A stretch of 64,000 bases of DNA from Bacteroidales bacterium OttesenSCG-928-M11. Lineage in GTDB: Bacteria > Bacteroidota > Bacteroidia > Bacteroidales > Azobacteroidaceae. Below the pieces are notes generated by a model. That model ran no database searches and was not told the DNA's origin. It was given only the letters and a program-made list of their open reading frames with translations. Positions 46,312-56,746 of the stretch are shown here, in pieces. Position 1 is the first letter of the stretch. Each line of letters opens with the position of its first letter. A program made the position numbers and the translations under genes. The DNA lies in contig JAJDGO010000001.1 of assembly GCA_030265685.1 (NCBI GenBank), positions 18,256 to 82,255 of the forward strand, read 5' to 3'.

Positions 46312-47943
46312 TTACCTCGAAGTGCCAAGAAGTTTATTGTATTCTTCCGGATTACGAATTATTTCTAAAGCTCGTATTACCGATTCGTTTTCTTTATTCA
46401 TTATCTGATAATAATCGGTTGTATCCCATAGATCACGAGCAACCAAAGCTTTTATTTGTGTTTTTACCAACGAGTTTTCTTCTAAAAGAGGAGCTTTAGC
46501 TTCATCTCCGTATTCGGGAAGAGCCTCGTCGCTCAATCTTTCTTTTTCATAAAGTTTAAATAAATCTCGCAACATGGCGTTTGTTACCATAAATTGAACA
46601 TCAAAAGTTTTGACATTTTTGTAACGACTCAGATAAGTTGTACGATTAGCATCAAGCAATTCCAAAATATATTTATTTATTGTTCCGGTTGCTGCTAAAA
46701 CTCGATGATATTCTCCAAAGCGAGTGGTATCGAGAGGAATAAAATAATCGGGCATAATACCACCACCTCCATAAACCGTACGCTGATTAAGCAAAGTATT
46801 ATACTTTAATGAATCCGGGAAATGGATACTGTCTGCATTCATCAGTTCGCCATGATTGTAACGAAGCATTACTTCTTTATTGTAGCTGTCTGCGTCTCCT
46901 TTTTCATAAGGTTTTTGGATCGAACGACCCGAAGGAGTATAATAGCGAGAAACGGTAAGATGAATTTCCGAGCCATCTCCTAAAGGCAATGGACGTTGTA
47001 CTAATCCTTTTCCAAAGGTTCGACGACCAATTACTACTCCCCTATCCCAATCTTGTATTGCTCCGGCTAAAATTTCACTTGCCGAAGCAGATGACTCATC
47101 AACTAAAACGACAATTCTACCGTCTGTTAGGTTACCTTTACGAGACGCTACATAATTTTCTCTTTTCATATGTGCCCCTTCTGTATAAGTAATCAGGTTA
47201 CCTCTTTTTAGAAATTCGTTAGCAGTATAAACAGCTGTATGCATATATCCACCTCCATTACCCTGCAAATCCAAGATTAAATTCTTCATTCCTTGTTTGT
47301 GCAGTTTTTCGTAAGCTTCTTTAAACTCATCATAAGTAGTAGATGCAAACTTATTGATTCGAACATATCCGTTTTCCTTGTCCAACATGTAGGCAGCATC
47401 AATACTAAACGTAGGTATTTTATCCCGAATAATACGGAAAGGTATAAGTTTTTCACTTTTTCCTCTTTTTACTTCAATATTAGCGACTGTACCTTTAGGA
47501 CCTTTTAAGCGAGACATGATCTCAGTTGTTTTCATTTTCACTCCGGCAATCACAGTATCATTTACGGAAATAATTTTATCCCCGGCCATCAAACCTACTT
47601 TTTCGGACGGACCACCCGAAAGAACTTGTACAACATACAATGTATCTGTCAACATATTAAACTGAATCCCGATACCATCGAAGTGTCCTTGAAGAGATTC
47701 TGTTTTATCTTTCACTTCTTCGGCGTTAAAATAAGAAGAATGAGGGTCAAGACGATCCAATAAAGCAATGATAGTTTCCTCCGCCAACTTATCATTATTG
47801 ATCGTATCAACATAAAGTCTCTCGATTAAAGTCATTGTTCGGGCCACTTTCTCAAAGCCCGGATCCATTTTCCTTTGTCCGAAGGTACATGATATAAATA
47901 CAAACGACAAAAAGCATGTTATGATTAAGTGTTTCATTTTCAT
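46312..47943 (-). CDS. C-terminal processing peptidase with PDZ domain (S41)
   Basis: The 543-residue protein has a signal with a possible lipobox (FVFISC, Cys19). A PDZ domain (DGIGIQFNMLTDTLYVVQVLSGGPSEKVGLMAGDKIISVND) is followed by the S41 core with GNGGGYMHTA, nucleophile Ser in DESSASASEILAGA and Lys in GRRTFGKGLVQ. It should cut or trim exported proteins from their C-terminal ends in the periplasm. It is the last gene of the GNAT-parE-coaD-ctpA operon, 2 bases after coaD. Confidence 0.92.
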   Translation of the reverse strand: MKMKHLIITCFLSFVFISCTFGQRKMDPGFEKVARTMTLIERLYVDTINNDKLAEETIIALLDRLDPHSSYFNAEEVKDKTESLQGHFDGIGIQFNMLTDTLYVVQVLSGGPSEKVGLMAGDKIISVNDTVIAGVKMKTTEIMSRLKGPKGTVANIEVKRGKSEKLIPFRIIRDKIPTFSIDAAYMLDKENGYVRINKFASTTYDEFKEAYEKLHKQGMKNLILDLQGNGGGYMHTAVYTANEFLKRGNLITYTEGAHMKRENYVASRKGNLTDGRIVVLVDESSASASEILAGAIQDWDRGVVIGRRTFGKGLVQRPLPLGDGSEIHLTVSRYYTPSGRSIQKPYEKGDADSYNKEVMLRYNHGELMNADSIHFPDSLKYNTLLNQRTVYGGGGIMPDYFIPLDTTRFGEYHRVLAATGTINKYILELLDANRTTYLSRYKNVKTFDVQFMVTNAMLRDLFKLYEKERLSDEALPEYGDEAKAPLLEENSLVKTQIKALVARDLWDTTDYYQIMNKENESVIRALEIIRNPEEYNKLLGTSR

Positions 47944-47945
47944 CT

Positions 47946-48413
47946 CTATTTAATATATTTTTTAATTAGCAAACCTGCAGGAACAAATCCATCGATCTCC
48001 TTTTTATACTCTAATAATTCCCGCACTATCGAAGAGCTGATATGAGTATGACGTGGTTCTGTAAAAAGGACAAAGGTTTCTATTTTTGCTATTTCACGAT
48101 TTACATCAGCAATATTCTTTTCGTATTCGAAGTCATTAACAGAACGAATACCTCGCAAAATAAACGAAGCATTGACTTCTTTTGCAAAATCAACAGTCAG
48201 ATTCGCATAAGCTTTTACTGTTACTCGCGGGTTGTCTTTAAAAAGCTCCGAGATCATACTTATTCTATCTTCTAACGAAAAGAATGTTTTTTTATTAGGA
48301 TTTACACCTAATGCGATAACAATTTCGTCAACTAAAGCAAGTCCTCTTTCAACTAAAGACAAGTGTCCCAATGTAAAGGGATCAAATGTACCTGGAAATA
48401 TTGCTCTTTTCAT
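47946..48413 (-). CDS. coaD: Phosphopantetheine adenylyltransferase
   Basis: The 155-residue enzyme makes dephospho-CoA from phosphopantetheine and ATP. The nucleotidyltransferase motif FPGTFDPFTLGHLSLVERG and the late HISSSIVRELLEYKKEIDGFVP are intact. Its ATG shares one base with the parE stop (TAATG). Confidence 0.96.
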   Translation of the reverse strand: MKRAIFPGTFDPFTLGHLSLVERGLALVDEIVIALGVNPNKKTFFSLEDRISMISELFKDNPRVTVKAYANLTVDFAKEVNASFILRGIRSVNDFEYEKNIADVNREIAKIETFVLFTEPRHTHISSSIVRELLEYKKEIDGFVPAGLLIKKYIK

Positions 48414-50299
48414 TAGATATCTTCTTCAACAACAAGATTGTTTATAATGAAGTTTTGACGTTCCATTGTATTTTTACCCATATAGAACTCTAACATTCCT
48501 TTTATTCCATCCGATTTCTTCATTATTACCGGATCTAAACGAATATCTTCACCTATAAAATCCTTAAATTCTTTCGGAGAGATTTCTCCCAAACCTTTGA
48601 ATCGGGTAATTTCCGGATTAGGTCCAAGCTTTTCTATTGCATCAAGACGTTCTTCTTCCGAATAACAATAGATAGTTTCTTCGCCTTTGCTTCCGGTTTT
48701 CTTGGCTCGTCTAACTCGAAACAGAGGTGTTTGTAGAATATAAACGTGTTTATTTTTGATCAAGTCGGGAAAGAACTGAAGAAAAAAAGTAATAAGCAAC
48801 AACCGGATATGCATACCATCAACATCGGCATCTGTTGCAATAATCACTTTGTTGTATCGGAGTCCGTCCAAACCATCTTCTATATTAAGTGCGGCTTGCA
48901 AGAGGTTAAACTCTTCGTTTTCGTAAACTATTTTCTTCGTTAAACCATAAGTATTCAATGGTTTTCCCCGTAAACTAAAGACAGCTTGATAGTTTGGATT
49001 TCGGCTTTGAGTTATAGAACCACTGGCTGAATCTCCCTCCGTAATGAATATACAAGTTTTATCTAAATCATTTCCTTTAGTATCTGTATAATGAAGACGG
49101 CAATCACGAAGCTTTCGGTTGTGTAGATTGGCTTTTTTAGCCATCTCTTTTGCCTTTTTAGTTACTCCGGCAATGGCTTTCCGCTCTTTTTCCGATTCAG
49201 TTATCTTTTTTAGTAAAGCTTCTGATGTTTCCGGATTTTTATGTAAGAAATTATCTAATTCTTTCTTTAAGAAATCACTAATAAATTTATTTACTGTAAC
49301 GCCACCCGGACCCATATCTTTGGATCCTAACTTAGTTTTAGTCTGAGACTCAAACACCGGCTCTTCCACTTTAATTGATATAGCAGCCGTAATACCCATC
49401 CGAATATCGGAATATTCAAAAGGTTTATTGTAATATTCTTTTATTACACGGGAAACAGATTCCTTAAAAGAGGATAAGTGAGTTCCTCCCTGTGTAGTGT
49501 ATTGCCCATTAACAAATGAATAATATTCTTCTCCGTACTGATTAGCATGTGTAATTGCAATCTCAATATCGTCTCCGGTTAAGTGAATGATAGGATAAAT
49601 TGGCTCAGAAGTCATATTTTCGTTCAGCAAATCAACTAAGCCATGACGAGAAAAGAACTTCTTTCCGTTATAGTTAATCACTAATCCGGCATTAAGAAAG
49701 ACATAATTCTTGAGAAGTGTTTCTACAAATTGATCACGAAATTGGTAATTTTTAAATATTTCTTCGTCGGGAATAAAATTAATCAAAGTACCGTTGGGTT
49801 TATCACTCAACACTATTTTTGCATCATCCGTAACTTTTCCCTTACTAAATTCGACAGCTTTCGTTTCTCCTTCTCGAAAACTTTGAACTAACATATAAGA
49901 TGAAAGAGCATTTACGGCTTTTATACCAACTCCATTCATCCCGACAGATTTCTTAAAGGCTTTCGAGTCGTATTTACCTCCCGTATTCATCTGAGAAGCA
50001 ACATCAAGTACTTTACCTAATGGTATTCCTCGTCCATAATCCCTTACGGTAACTACACCTTCGTCGATAGCAATGTCAATTACTTTTCCATAACCCATCA
50101 TGTATTCGTCAAGAGAGTTATCAAGAACTTCTTTTAGTAAAACATATATACCATCATCCGAATATGTACCATCACCTAATTTACCAATATACATACCCGG
50201 ACGAAGACGAATGTGTTCCCACCAATCAAGAGTTTTGATATTATCTTCGCTATATGCTACCTCTTTACCTGCTTCGTTGTTAAGATTAAATTCGTTCAT
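48413..50299 (-). CDS. parE: DNA topoisomerase IV subunit B
   Basis: The 628-residue ATPase subunit has the GHKL motifs [24 protein letters not shown] and [13 protein letters not shown], and the Toprim motifs [10 protein letters not shown] and [10 protein letters not shown]. The short form and the start [17 protein letters not shown] favour ParE over GyrB, as usual for Bacteroidota. The partner parC is not in the window. Confidence 0.88.
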   Translation of the reverse strand: MNEFNLNNEAGKEVAYSEDNIKTLDWWEHIRLRPGMYIGKLGDGTYSDDGIYVLLKEVLDNSLDEYMMGYGKVIDIAIDEGVVTVRDYGRGIPLGKVLDVASQMNTGGKYDSKAFKKSVGMNGVGIKAVNALSSYMLVQSFREGETKAVEFSKGKVTDDAKIVLSDKPNGTLINFIPDEEIFKNYQFRDQFVETLLKNYVFLNAGLVINYNGKKFFSRHGLVDLLNENMTSEPIYPIIHLTGDDIEIAITHANQYGEEYYSFVNGQYTTQGGTHLSSFKESVSRVIKEYYNKPFEYSDIRMGITAAISIKVEEPVFESQTKTKLGSKDMGPGGVTVNKFISDFLKKELDNFLHKNPETSEALLKKITESEKERKAIAGVTKKAKEMAKKANLHNRKLRDCRLHYTDTKGNDLDKTCIFITEGDSASGSITQSRNPNYQAVFSLRGKPLNTYGLTKKIVYENEEFNLLQAALNIEDGLDGLRYNKVIIATDADVDGMHIRLLLITFFLQFFPDLIKNKHVYILQTPLFRVRRAKKTGSKGEETIYCYSEEERLDAIEKLGPNPEITRFKGLGEISPKEFKDFIGEDIRLDPVIMKKSDGIKGMLEFYMGKNTMERQNFIINNLVVEEDI

Positions 50300-51423
50300 A
50301 AATGTTTTATAAAAGCTCTCCTTGTTCTAACATGCTTCGTATCGAAGTATTTCCATTGAGATTGGACTTTTTGGTTGCTTTCTAATTCGATATTGCTTTC
50401 GGCGTACTTGTAACCTATTTTATTAAAAACCGGAATCAAATCATAAAACAAGAGAGCATTAACTCCCTTACTTTGATATTCCGGTAAAACTCCTGCTAAA
50501 TATAAATCTACTACTTCACTTTTTCCATATAATGCACGAAGAAGGTGTATCCAGCCAAACGGGAACATGTGTCCTTTCGCTTTTTTTAGAGCCAAAGACA
50601 AATTAGGCAAACAAATTCCAACTCCTACTATTTCATCATCAGCTTCTCTTATTACAACAGGAACTAATTCTAAGCGTAATAATGGGATATACATGTCTAC
50701 ATAATAATCAATTTGCTTCGCAGTCAAAGATGAATAGCCATATAATGGAGCAAAACTCTCATTCAATAATTCAAAAATCTTACGAGCATAAGGTCTTACT
50801 TCTTTTGCATTCTTAAATTTTAGAATCTTGAGACCGTATTTTTTCAAAACAATTTCTGATATACGTGCATGACGTTCGGGGATTTCTTTCGGTATTTGAA
50901 TATGAAACTCGTTCCAATCTGCGTCTTTTTTATAACCCAAGCGCTCAAGATGCTCCGGATAATACGGATATGTATATGTAGTAGCCATTGTTCCTACCAA
51001 ATCGAAGCCTTCAACTAACATACCTTCGTGATCAAAGTCGGTAAAACCAAGCGGACCATGAATAGCATTCATTCTTTTTTCGGCAGCCCATTTTTCAACG
51101 GCGTCAAATAAAGCGTCAACTACTTCGTTGTCATCAATAAAGTCAACAAATCCAAACCGTGCATATTGTTGATTCCAAATTTCATTTGCCTTATGATTAA
51201 CTATCCCGGCGATACGACCGACTATTTTATTGTCCTTGTATGCCAAGTAATAAATCGAATCACAATGTTCGAAGGCCGGATTTTTATCCCTAGATAAGGT
51301 ATCTACTTCTCCGTCGATTAAATCTGGAACATGATATTTGCAGTCTTTATACAGGTTGTTGTTAAACTTAACAAATTTCTTAAGATCAGATTTGCTAATT
51401 ACCTCTTTTATAGTTACAGTCAT
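50296..51423 (-). CDS. Large GNAT-family acetyltransferase-like protein
   Basis: From the ATG at 51423 the protein has 375 residues ([20 protein letters not shown]). The N-terminal half has [13 protein letters not shown] and [20 protein letters not shown]; the C-terminal half carries a second GNAT-like fold ([36 protein letters not shown]). The family is widespread in Bacteroidota and its substrate is unknown. The ORF track start 13 residues earlier overlaps the promoter. It overlaps the parE start by 4 bases. Confidence 0.8.
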   Translation of the reverse strand: MTVTIKEVISKSDLKKFVKFNNNLYKDCKYHVPDLIDGEVDTLSRDKNPAFEHCDSIYYLAYKDNKIVGRIAGIVNHKANEIWNQQYARFGFVDFIDDNEVVDALFDAVEKWAAEKRMNAIHGPLGFTDFDHEGMLVEGFDLVGTMATTYTYPYYPEHLERLGYKKDADWNEFHIQIPKEIPERHARISEIVLKKYGLKILKFKNAKEVRPYARKIFELLNESFAPLYGYSSLTAKQIDYYVDMYIPLLRLELVPVVIREADDEIVGVGICLPNLSLALKKAKGHMFPFGWIHLLRALYGKSEVVDLYLAGVLPEYQSKGVNALLFYDLIPVFNKIGYKYAESNIELESNQKVQSQWKYFDTKHVRTRRAFIKHL

Positions 51424-51451
51424 TCGTCTATTTTTTCTGAATTCAGAAGCG

Positions 51452-51459
51452 CAAATGTA
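51452..51459 (-). promoter_or_regulatory. Promoter -7 box of the GNAT-parE-coaD-ctpA operon
   Basis: The minus strand reads TACATTTG, fitting TAnnTTTG, 29 bases before the ATG at 51423. It overlaps the codons of the longer ORF-track start, which supports the shorter protein. Confidence 0.55.
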
Positions 51460-51471
51460 CAATATTTTTCG

Positions 51472-51479
51472 TAATATTG
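51472..51479 (+). promoter_or_regulatory. Likely promoter -7 box of the D-2-hydroxyacid dehydrogenase gene
   Basis: TAATATTG differs from TAnnTTTG at one position and lies 17 bases before the start codon. It is divergent from and close to the operon promoter at 51452. Confidence 0.35.
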
Positions 51480-51495
51480 CAAAAAACTTAAAAGA

Positions 51496-52455
51496 ATGAA
51501 AGCTGTAATATTAGATGCATACTCCTTGAATCCGGGAGACCTTGACTGGGAAGTCTTCTATAAGATAAAAAGTGACAAAGCAATTGATTGGGAAATATTT
51601 GACAGAACATTGCCAACCGAGACATTATCTCGCGCCAAAGACGCCGAAGTTTTATTCACAAATAAGGTTTTATTATTACGTGATACTTTAGAACAATTAC
51701 CTAATTTAAAATACATTGGCGTACTTGCCACAGGTTACAATGTAGTAGACATTGAAGCTGCCCATAAATTAGGAATCACCGTAACGAATGTTCCCGCTTA
51801 TAGCACTAACTCGGTTGCACAATTAGTATTTGCTCACATACTAAATATTGTCAATCAGGTCGACTATTACTCAAAAGAAGTAAAAGTTGGACGATGGTCT
51901 TCGTGTCAAGATTTTACTTTTCGCGACACAAGTCAAATAGAATTGGCTAATCTAACTATAGGAATTATGGGGTTAGGCAAGATTGGGATGAAAGTTGCCG
52001 AATTATCTAAAGTTTTCGGCATGAAGATTATCGCCTTTACATCTAAAGATAGCTTACCCGATGGTATAGAAAAAGTATCTAAAAGTGATTTATTCCGACA
52101 AAGCGACATTCTTTCCTTACATGTTCCTTTAACAAACGACACGAGTAATATTATCAACCGGGACAGTCTTTCCTTAATGAAATCTTCAGCAATTCTTATT
52201 AATACCGGACGCGGCGGATTAGTTGACGAAAATGCCTTAGCAAATGCCTTAAATAGCGATCAACTTTTCGCTGCCGGAGTAGATGTTCTCTCCACAGAAC
52301 CTCCTTCTTCCGACAATCCTCTTCTAAGTGCAAAAAATTGTTATATAACACCCCACTTAGCTTGGGCTACTATTTCAGCCCGAAAACGTTTAATGCAGAT
52401 TGCAGCAGAAAATCTTCAAGCATTCTTTGATAAAAAAACATTGAATCAGGTTTAA
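51496..52455 (+). CDS. D-2-hydroxyacid dehydrogenase (glycerate dehydrogenase-like)
   Basis: The 319-residue NAD-dependent enzyme has the Rossmann motif IGIMGLGKIGMKVAEL. Catalytic residues are Arg in LINTGRGGLVDE, Glu in VLSTEPPSSDNPLL and His in YITPHLAWAT. The family reduces 2-keto acids such as hydroxypyruvate or glyoxylate. Exact substrate is not determined. Confidence 0.87.
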   Translation: MKAVILDAYSLNPGDLDWEVFYKIKSDKAIDWEIFDRTLPTETLSRAKDAEVLFTNKVLLLRDTLEQLPNLKYIGVLATGYNVVDIEAAHKLGITVTNVPAYSTNSVAQLVFAHILNIVNQVDYYSKEVKVGRWSSCQDFTFRDTSQIELANLTIGIMGLGKIGMKVAELSKVFGMKIIAFTSKDSLPDGIEKVSKSDLFRQSDILSLHVPLTNDTSNIINRDSLSLMKSSAILINTGRGGLVDENALANALNSDQLFAAGVDVLSTEPPSSDNPLLSAKNCYITPHLAWATISARKRLMQIAAENLQAFFDKKTLNQV

Positions 52456-52547
52456 GTTATCGAGAAAATACCATAATTTCTCCTCTTTTGTAATAGAATC
52501 TTTCAAGAAATTCTTTATACAAATGATTAAATTCGCTGACGAATGAT

Positions 52548-52555
52548 TATCTTTG
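52548..52555 (+). promoter_or_regulatory. Promoter -7 box for dpp7
   Basis: TATCTTTG matches TAnnTTTG exactly, 41 bases before the start codon at 52589. Confidence 0.6.
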
Positions 52556-52588
52556 CACCTTAAAATCAATAATAAATAAGAATTTTCT

Positions 52589-54706
52589 ATGAAAAGAATC
52601 TTTACTTACATAATGGCTCTGTTTTGTTGTTTGCCATTAATCGCCGATGAGGGGATGTGGATTCCTAAAACTTTATCGGGAACCAGCTTTCAAAAAATGC
52701 AAGACTTGGGTCTACTTATGACTTTCGAAGAACTCTACGACGAAGATAACTTATCTTTGAAAGATGCCATCGTACAACTAAGCATCGGATGTACGGGTGT
52801 AACCGTATCAAAGGATGGTTTATTTTTCACCAATCACCATTGCGGATACGGAGCAATACAAAAACTCAGTTCTGTAGACCACGACTATTTACGAGATGGC
52901 TTTGTTTCTCATAGTTTCGAAGAAGAACTTCCGGCAGAAGGAATGTGGATTCGTTATCTTATCCGTTCAGAAGACTGCACTAATATTATCTTGGAAGGGA
53001 TTAATGAAAAGATGAGCGAAGGCGATCGAATAAAAGCGATCAATGAAAAGATAGATGCTTTAGAAAAAGAACTATCGAAACAGAATCCAGGTTCTGATAT
53101 TGAGATCAATGCTTACTATGCAAATAATAAATTCTTTGTCAACACCTATAAAAAATTCAGCGATATTCGTTTAGTTTTCGCACCTCCTTCCTCTATCGGG
53201 AAGTTTGGAGCCGAAAGTGATAATTGGATGTGGCCTCGCCAAACGGGAGATTTTTCAGTGTTTCGCATATATGCGAACCAAGATAACGAACCTGCTGCGT
53301 ATTCTCCAGACAATATTCCCTATAATCCACCTTATGTTGCCCCGATTTCTTTGGATGGTTATGAAAACGGATCGTTTGCTATGATCATGGGATTTCCCGG
53401 AAGCACAAACCGTTACCTTTCATCTTGGGGAGTTGAATCCCGAATGAATAGCCAAAACAAACCTCGCATCGAAATGAGAGGAGCAAAACAAGAAATTTGG
53501 ATGAAAGCGATGAAAGAAAGTGATGAAATCCGAATAAAATACTCCTCTAAGTACATGGGTAGTTCTAACTACTGGAAAAATTCCATTGGTATGAACTTAG
53601 GAATCGAGAAATCTAAAGTAATTCCTCGCAAAGAAGTCTTGGAAGCTCGTTTCAAAGGTTGGCTAACTTCTAATCCTAAAATGAATACCAAATACGGAGA
53701 AGTTTTACCTTTATTAAAGAACGGATATACAGAGCTCAACGATTATATCAAACCTATGATCTATATCCAGGAAATGATTTCGGGAGTAGAAGTCATTCAA
53801 TTTGGTTCTATCTTAAATAGATTTTCTGATCCGGCAACAAGCGAAGATTTTTTCGACAACAATCTTGCGAATCGATTTAAAGATTACGAATCAACCTTAG
53901 ACGAAAAAGTATTAGCTAAATTATTAGAAGTAGTTAAAGAAAATGTACCCGCCGATATATTGCCGGACATTTACAAAACCATAGACAAGAAATACAAAGG
54001 CAATTACGAAAAATACGCCGCGGATGTTTTTAAGAAATCATTTGTCCCCTACCCTGAAAAATTAAAAGCTGCGATGTCGGACAAAAACTTCAAAAAGAAA
54101 TTAGAGAAAGATCCGGCTTTCATATTAAGTTCTTCATTCATTAAAACCGGATCAAACTTAGGGACTAAGGCTCGCGAAATAAGAAACGGTATTAGCAGAG
54201 GAGAAAGATTGTTCATGCAAGGGCTAATGGAAATGAACCCGACTCAAGACTATGCATCCGACGCCAATTTCACACTACGTTTAACTTATGGAACAGTAGG
54301 AGGATACAAACCTTACGATGGTACTTGGTACGAACATTATACAACTCCGAAAGGTATCTTTGAAAAATATGTTGAAAATGATTTCGAATTTCATGTTCAA
54401 CCGGAAATATTGGCAATGTTTAAGAAAGGAGACTTCGGACAATATGCCGACAAAGATGGAGTTATGCATGTTTGTTTCCTTTCCAACAATGATATTACCG
54501 GAGGTAATTCGGGAAGTCCAATTTTTGATAGTAAAGGACGTGTTATCGGCTTGGCATTTGATGGAAACTGGGAAGCTATGAGCGGAGACATCGCTTTCAA
54601 ACCAGATGTCCAACGAACTATTAATGTCGATATTCGTTACGTTCTTTATATTATTGAAAAATGGGGTAAGGCACAACGTTTGATTGATGAGCTAACCATT
54701 CAATAA
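52589..54706 (+). CDS. dpp7: S46 dipeptidyl-peptidase 7
   Basis: The 705-residue secreted peptidase (signal cut near LIADEG) removes dipeptides from peptide N-termini in the periplasm. The catalytic His is in FTNHHCGYGAIQ and the Ser in TGGNSGSPIF (Ser641). The residue 18 positions after the Ser is Gly (FDGNWE). In the family Gly at this place marks DPP7 (hydrophobic penultimate residues), while Arg marks DPP11 (Asp/Glu). It has its own promoter, and its stop overlaps the M23 gene start by one base. Confidence 0.9.
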   Translation: MKRIFTYIMALFCCLPLIADEGMWIPKTLSGTSFQKMQDLGLLMTFEELYDEDNLSLKDAIVQLSIGCTGVTVSKDGLFFTNHHCGYGAIQKLSSVDHDYLRDGFVSHSFEEELPAEGMWIRYLIRSEDCTNIILEGINEKMSEGDRIKAINEKIDALEKELSKQNPGSDIEINAYYANNKFFVNTYKKFSDIRLVFAPPSSIGKFGAESDNWMWPRQTGDFSVFRIYANQDNEPAAYSPDNIPYNPPYVAPISLDGYENGSFAMIMGFPGSTNRYLSSWGVESRMNSQNKPRIEMRGAKQEIWMKAMKESDEIRIKYSSKYMGSSNYWKNSIGMNLGIEKSKVIPRKEVLEARFKGWLTSNPKMNTKYGEVLPLLKNGYTELNDYIKPMIYIQEMISGVEVIQFGSILNRFSDPATSEDFFDNNLANRFKDYESTLDEKVLAKLLEVVKENVPADILPDIYKTIDKKYKGNYEKYAADVFKKSFVPYPEKLKAAMSDKNFKKKLEKDPAFILSSSFIKTGSNLGTKAREIRNGISRGERLFMQGLMEMNPTQDYASDANFTLRLTYGTVGGYKPYDGTWYEHYTTPKGIFEKYVENDFEFHVQPEILAMFKKGDFGQYADKDGVMHVCFLSNNDITGGNSGSPIFDSKGRVIGLAFDGNWEAMSGDIAFKPDVQRTINVDIRYVLYIIEKWGKAQRLIDELTIQ

Positions 54707-55566
54707 TGACTAAACGAAAGAAGCAAGCATCCTTTTGGCAAAGAGTCCGATTCAAGTATAAACTATCCTTTGTCAATGAGAATACACTCGAAGAAGTTTT
54801 TTTTATAAAACTCTCTAAGCTGAGAGTATTCTTGCTTGCCTCAATATTAGTCATTTTATTGATGACAATAACAGCCATATTTATCGTAAATACTCCTATT
54901 CGTAATTATTTACCAGGATACCTCGATGCTGAGATACGGAGAGAAATGATAGAGAATGCTTTAAAAACCGATTCTCTCGAACGAGCTTTGAAACAACAAT
55001 CCGGATATATTAATAATATAACGGCAATTATTCGAGGCGATGTTATTCCGGACACAGTTCCACGAGTAGATTCGATTGCTCATAGTTCTGATTTGAACTT
55101 AAAAGCCTCTGACTTTACAGAAGATTTTATTCGCAATTACGAAGAAGAACAACGATTCAATTTAGCAGAAATTACATCAGGGCAAACACTTCCTGAAAAT
55201 TTGATTTTCTATCGACCAGTCAACGGAATAGTTTCTGATCGATTCAATGTTCACGAAAGACATTTCGGGATTGATATTGCCACAAGTCCAAAAGAAAGTA
55301 TTTTAGCTACAATGAAAGGAGTTGTTATCTTCGCGGGATTTGATGCAAACGCCGGATATGTTATACAATTGCAACACGCCAACGGATTTGTTTCCATATA
55401 TAAACACAATGCTGTGTTACTAAAAGAACAAAACGATGAGGTTTTAGCAGGAGAAGCCATCGCAATGGCGGGAAACACGGGAAATTACTCAACCGGTTCT
55501 CATCTTCACTTTGAATTATGGTACAAAGGTTATCCTATTGATCCGGAAGAATTTATTATTTTCTAA
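54706..55566 (+). CDS. M23 family metallopeptidase, membrane anchored
   Basis: The 286-residue protein has one N-terminal transmembrane helix (LRVFLLASILVILLMTITAIFIV), a short coiled-coil-like linker and a C-terminal LytM domain. Zinc ligands are in HERHFGIDIA and HLHFELW. It probably trims peptidoglycan peptides or activates amidases in the periplasm. The ATG shares a base with the dpp7 stop (TAATG), and dxr begins right after its stop. Confidence 0.88.
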   Translation: MTKRKKQASFWQRVRFKYKLSFVNENTLEEVFFIKLSKLRVFLLASILVILLMTITAIFIVNTPIRNYLPGYLDAEIRREMIENALKTDSLERALKQQSGYINNITAIIRGDVIPDTVPRVDSIAHSSDLNLKASDFTEDFIRNYEEEQRFNLAEITSGQTLPENLIFYRPVNGIVSDRFNVHERHFGIDIATSPKESILATMKGVVIFAGFDANAGYVIQLQHANGFVSIYKHNAVLLKEQNDEVLAGEAIAMAGNTGNYSTGSHLHFELWYKGYPIDPEEFIIF

Positions 55567-56736
55567 ATGCAAAACGAAACAAAAAGACAAATAGCTATAC
55601 TTGGCTCGACAGGTTCTATAGGAACTCAGGCTCTTGATGTTATCCGGCAACATCCGGATAAGTTCGAAGTCTACGCTTTAACCGCAAACAATCAAGTAGA
55701 TTCTTTAATTCTTCAAGCAAGAGAGTTCTTGCCCGACACGGTTGTCATTGCAAACGAGAGCCTTTATCCGTATCTAAAAGAAGCATTAAGCGATCTTCCT
55801 ATCAAAGTATGGGCAGGAAACGATGCCATTGCACAAGTAGTAGAAGCAAGTCCTATTGATATAGTCCTCACAGCTATGGTTGGTTATTCCGGATTAAAGC
55901 CTACAATAAGCGCAATAAAAGCCGGAAAAACAATTGCTTTAGCAAATAAAGAAACCTTAGTTGTAGCAGGCGAGTTAATTGTTGCTTTAGCTCAGAAATA
56001 CCAAACACCTATATTACCCGTCGACTCGGAACACTCCGCCATTTTTCAATGCTTGCAAGGAGAATCAAGAAATAAGATCAAGAGAATTTTACTAACAGCT
56101 TCGGGAGGTCCTTTCAGAAATCACGACTTAAAACAACTAAGTACCGTAACAAAGAAAGAAGCTCTACAACATCCTAATTGGAACATGGGAGCCAAAGTGA
56201 CTATAGATTCTGCTTCAATGATGAACAAAGGATTTGAAATGATAGAAGCGAAGTGGCTTTTTGGTATAAATCCGTCACAGATCGAAGTATTAGTTCATCC
56301 GCAATCTATTATTCACTCGATGGTTGAGTTCGAAGACGCCTCAATCATTGCTCAGTTGGGAATGCCGGACATGCGCTTGCCCATACAATACGCTCTTGCT
56401 TACCCCAATCGACTAATATCCGACTTCCCTTCTATTGATTTTAGCAAAATGCGAGAACTAACTTTCGAAGAAGCCGATACAACTCGTTTCAGGAACTTGG
56501 CTTTTGCTTTCGAAGCAATAAAAAAAGGTGGAAATATGCCTTGTATTCTTAATGCAGCTAATGAAATTGTTGTTGAAGCATTCTTGCATGATAAAGTCGG
56601 ATTCTTGGAGATGAGCGACATAATAGAAAAGATTATGCAACAAATAAGCTTTATTAAAAATCCGAGTTACGACGATTACGTACAAACAGACACAATAACA
56701 CGAACTATAACAAGCGAATTAATAGCAAATAAATAA
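55567..56736 (+). CDS. dxr: 1-deoxy-D-xylulose-5-phosphate reductoisomerase
   Basis: The 389-residue enzyme performs the committed step of the MEP isoprenoid pathway. NADPH motif LGSTGSIGTQALDVI, metal and substrate residues in PVDSEHSAIFQ, TASGGPF and NWNMGAKVTIDSASMMNKGFEMIEAKWLF are all present. It is directly followed by rseP 10 bases later. Confidence 0.96.
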   Translation: MQNETKRQIAILGSTGSIGTQALDVIRQHPDKFEVYALTANNQVDSLILQAREFLPDTVVIANESLYPYLKEALSDLPIKVWAGNDAIAQVVEASPIDIVLTAMVGYSGLKPTISAIKAGKTIALANKETLVVAGELIVALAQKYQTPILPVDSEHSAIFQCLQGESRNKIKRILLTASGGPFRNHDLKQLSTVTKKEALQHPNWNMGAKVTIDSASMMNKGFEMIEAKWLFGINPSQIEVLVHPQSIIHSMVEFEDASIIAQLGMPDMRLPIQYALAYPNRLISDFPSIDFSKMRELTFEEADTTRFRNLAFAFEAIKKGGNMPCILNAANEIVVEAFLHDKVGFLEMSDIIEKIMQQISFIKNPSYDDYVQTDTITRTITSELIANK

Positions 56737-56746
56737 CAAAAACATA

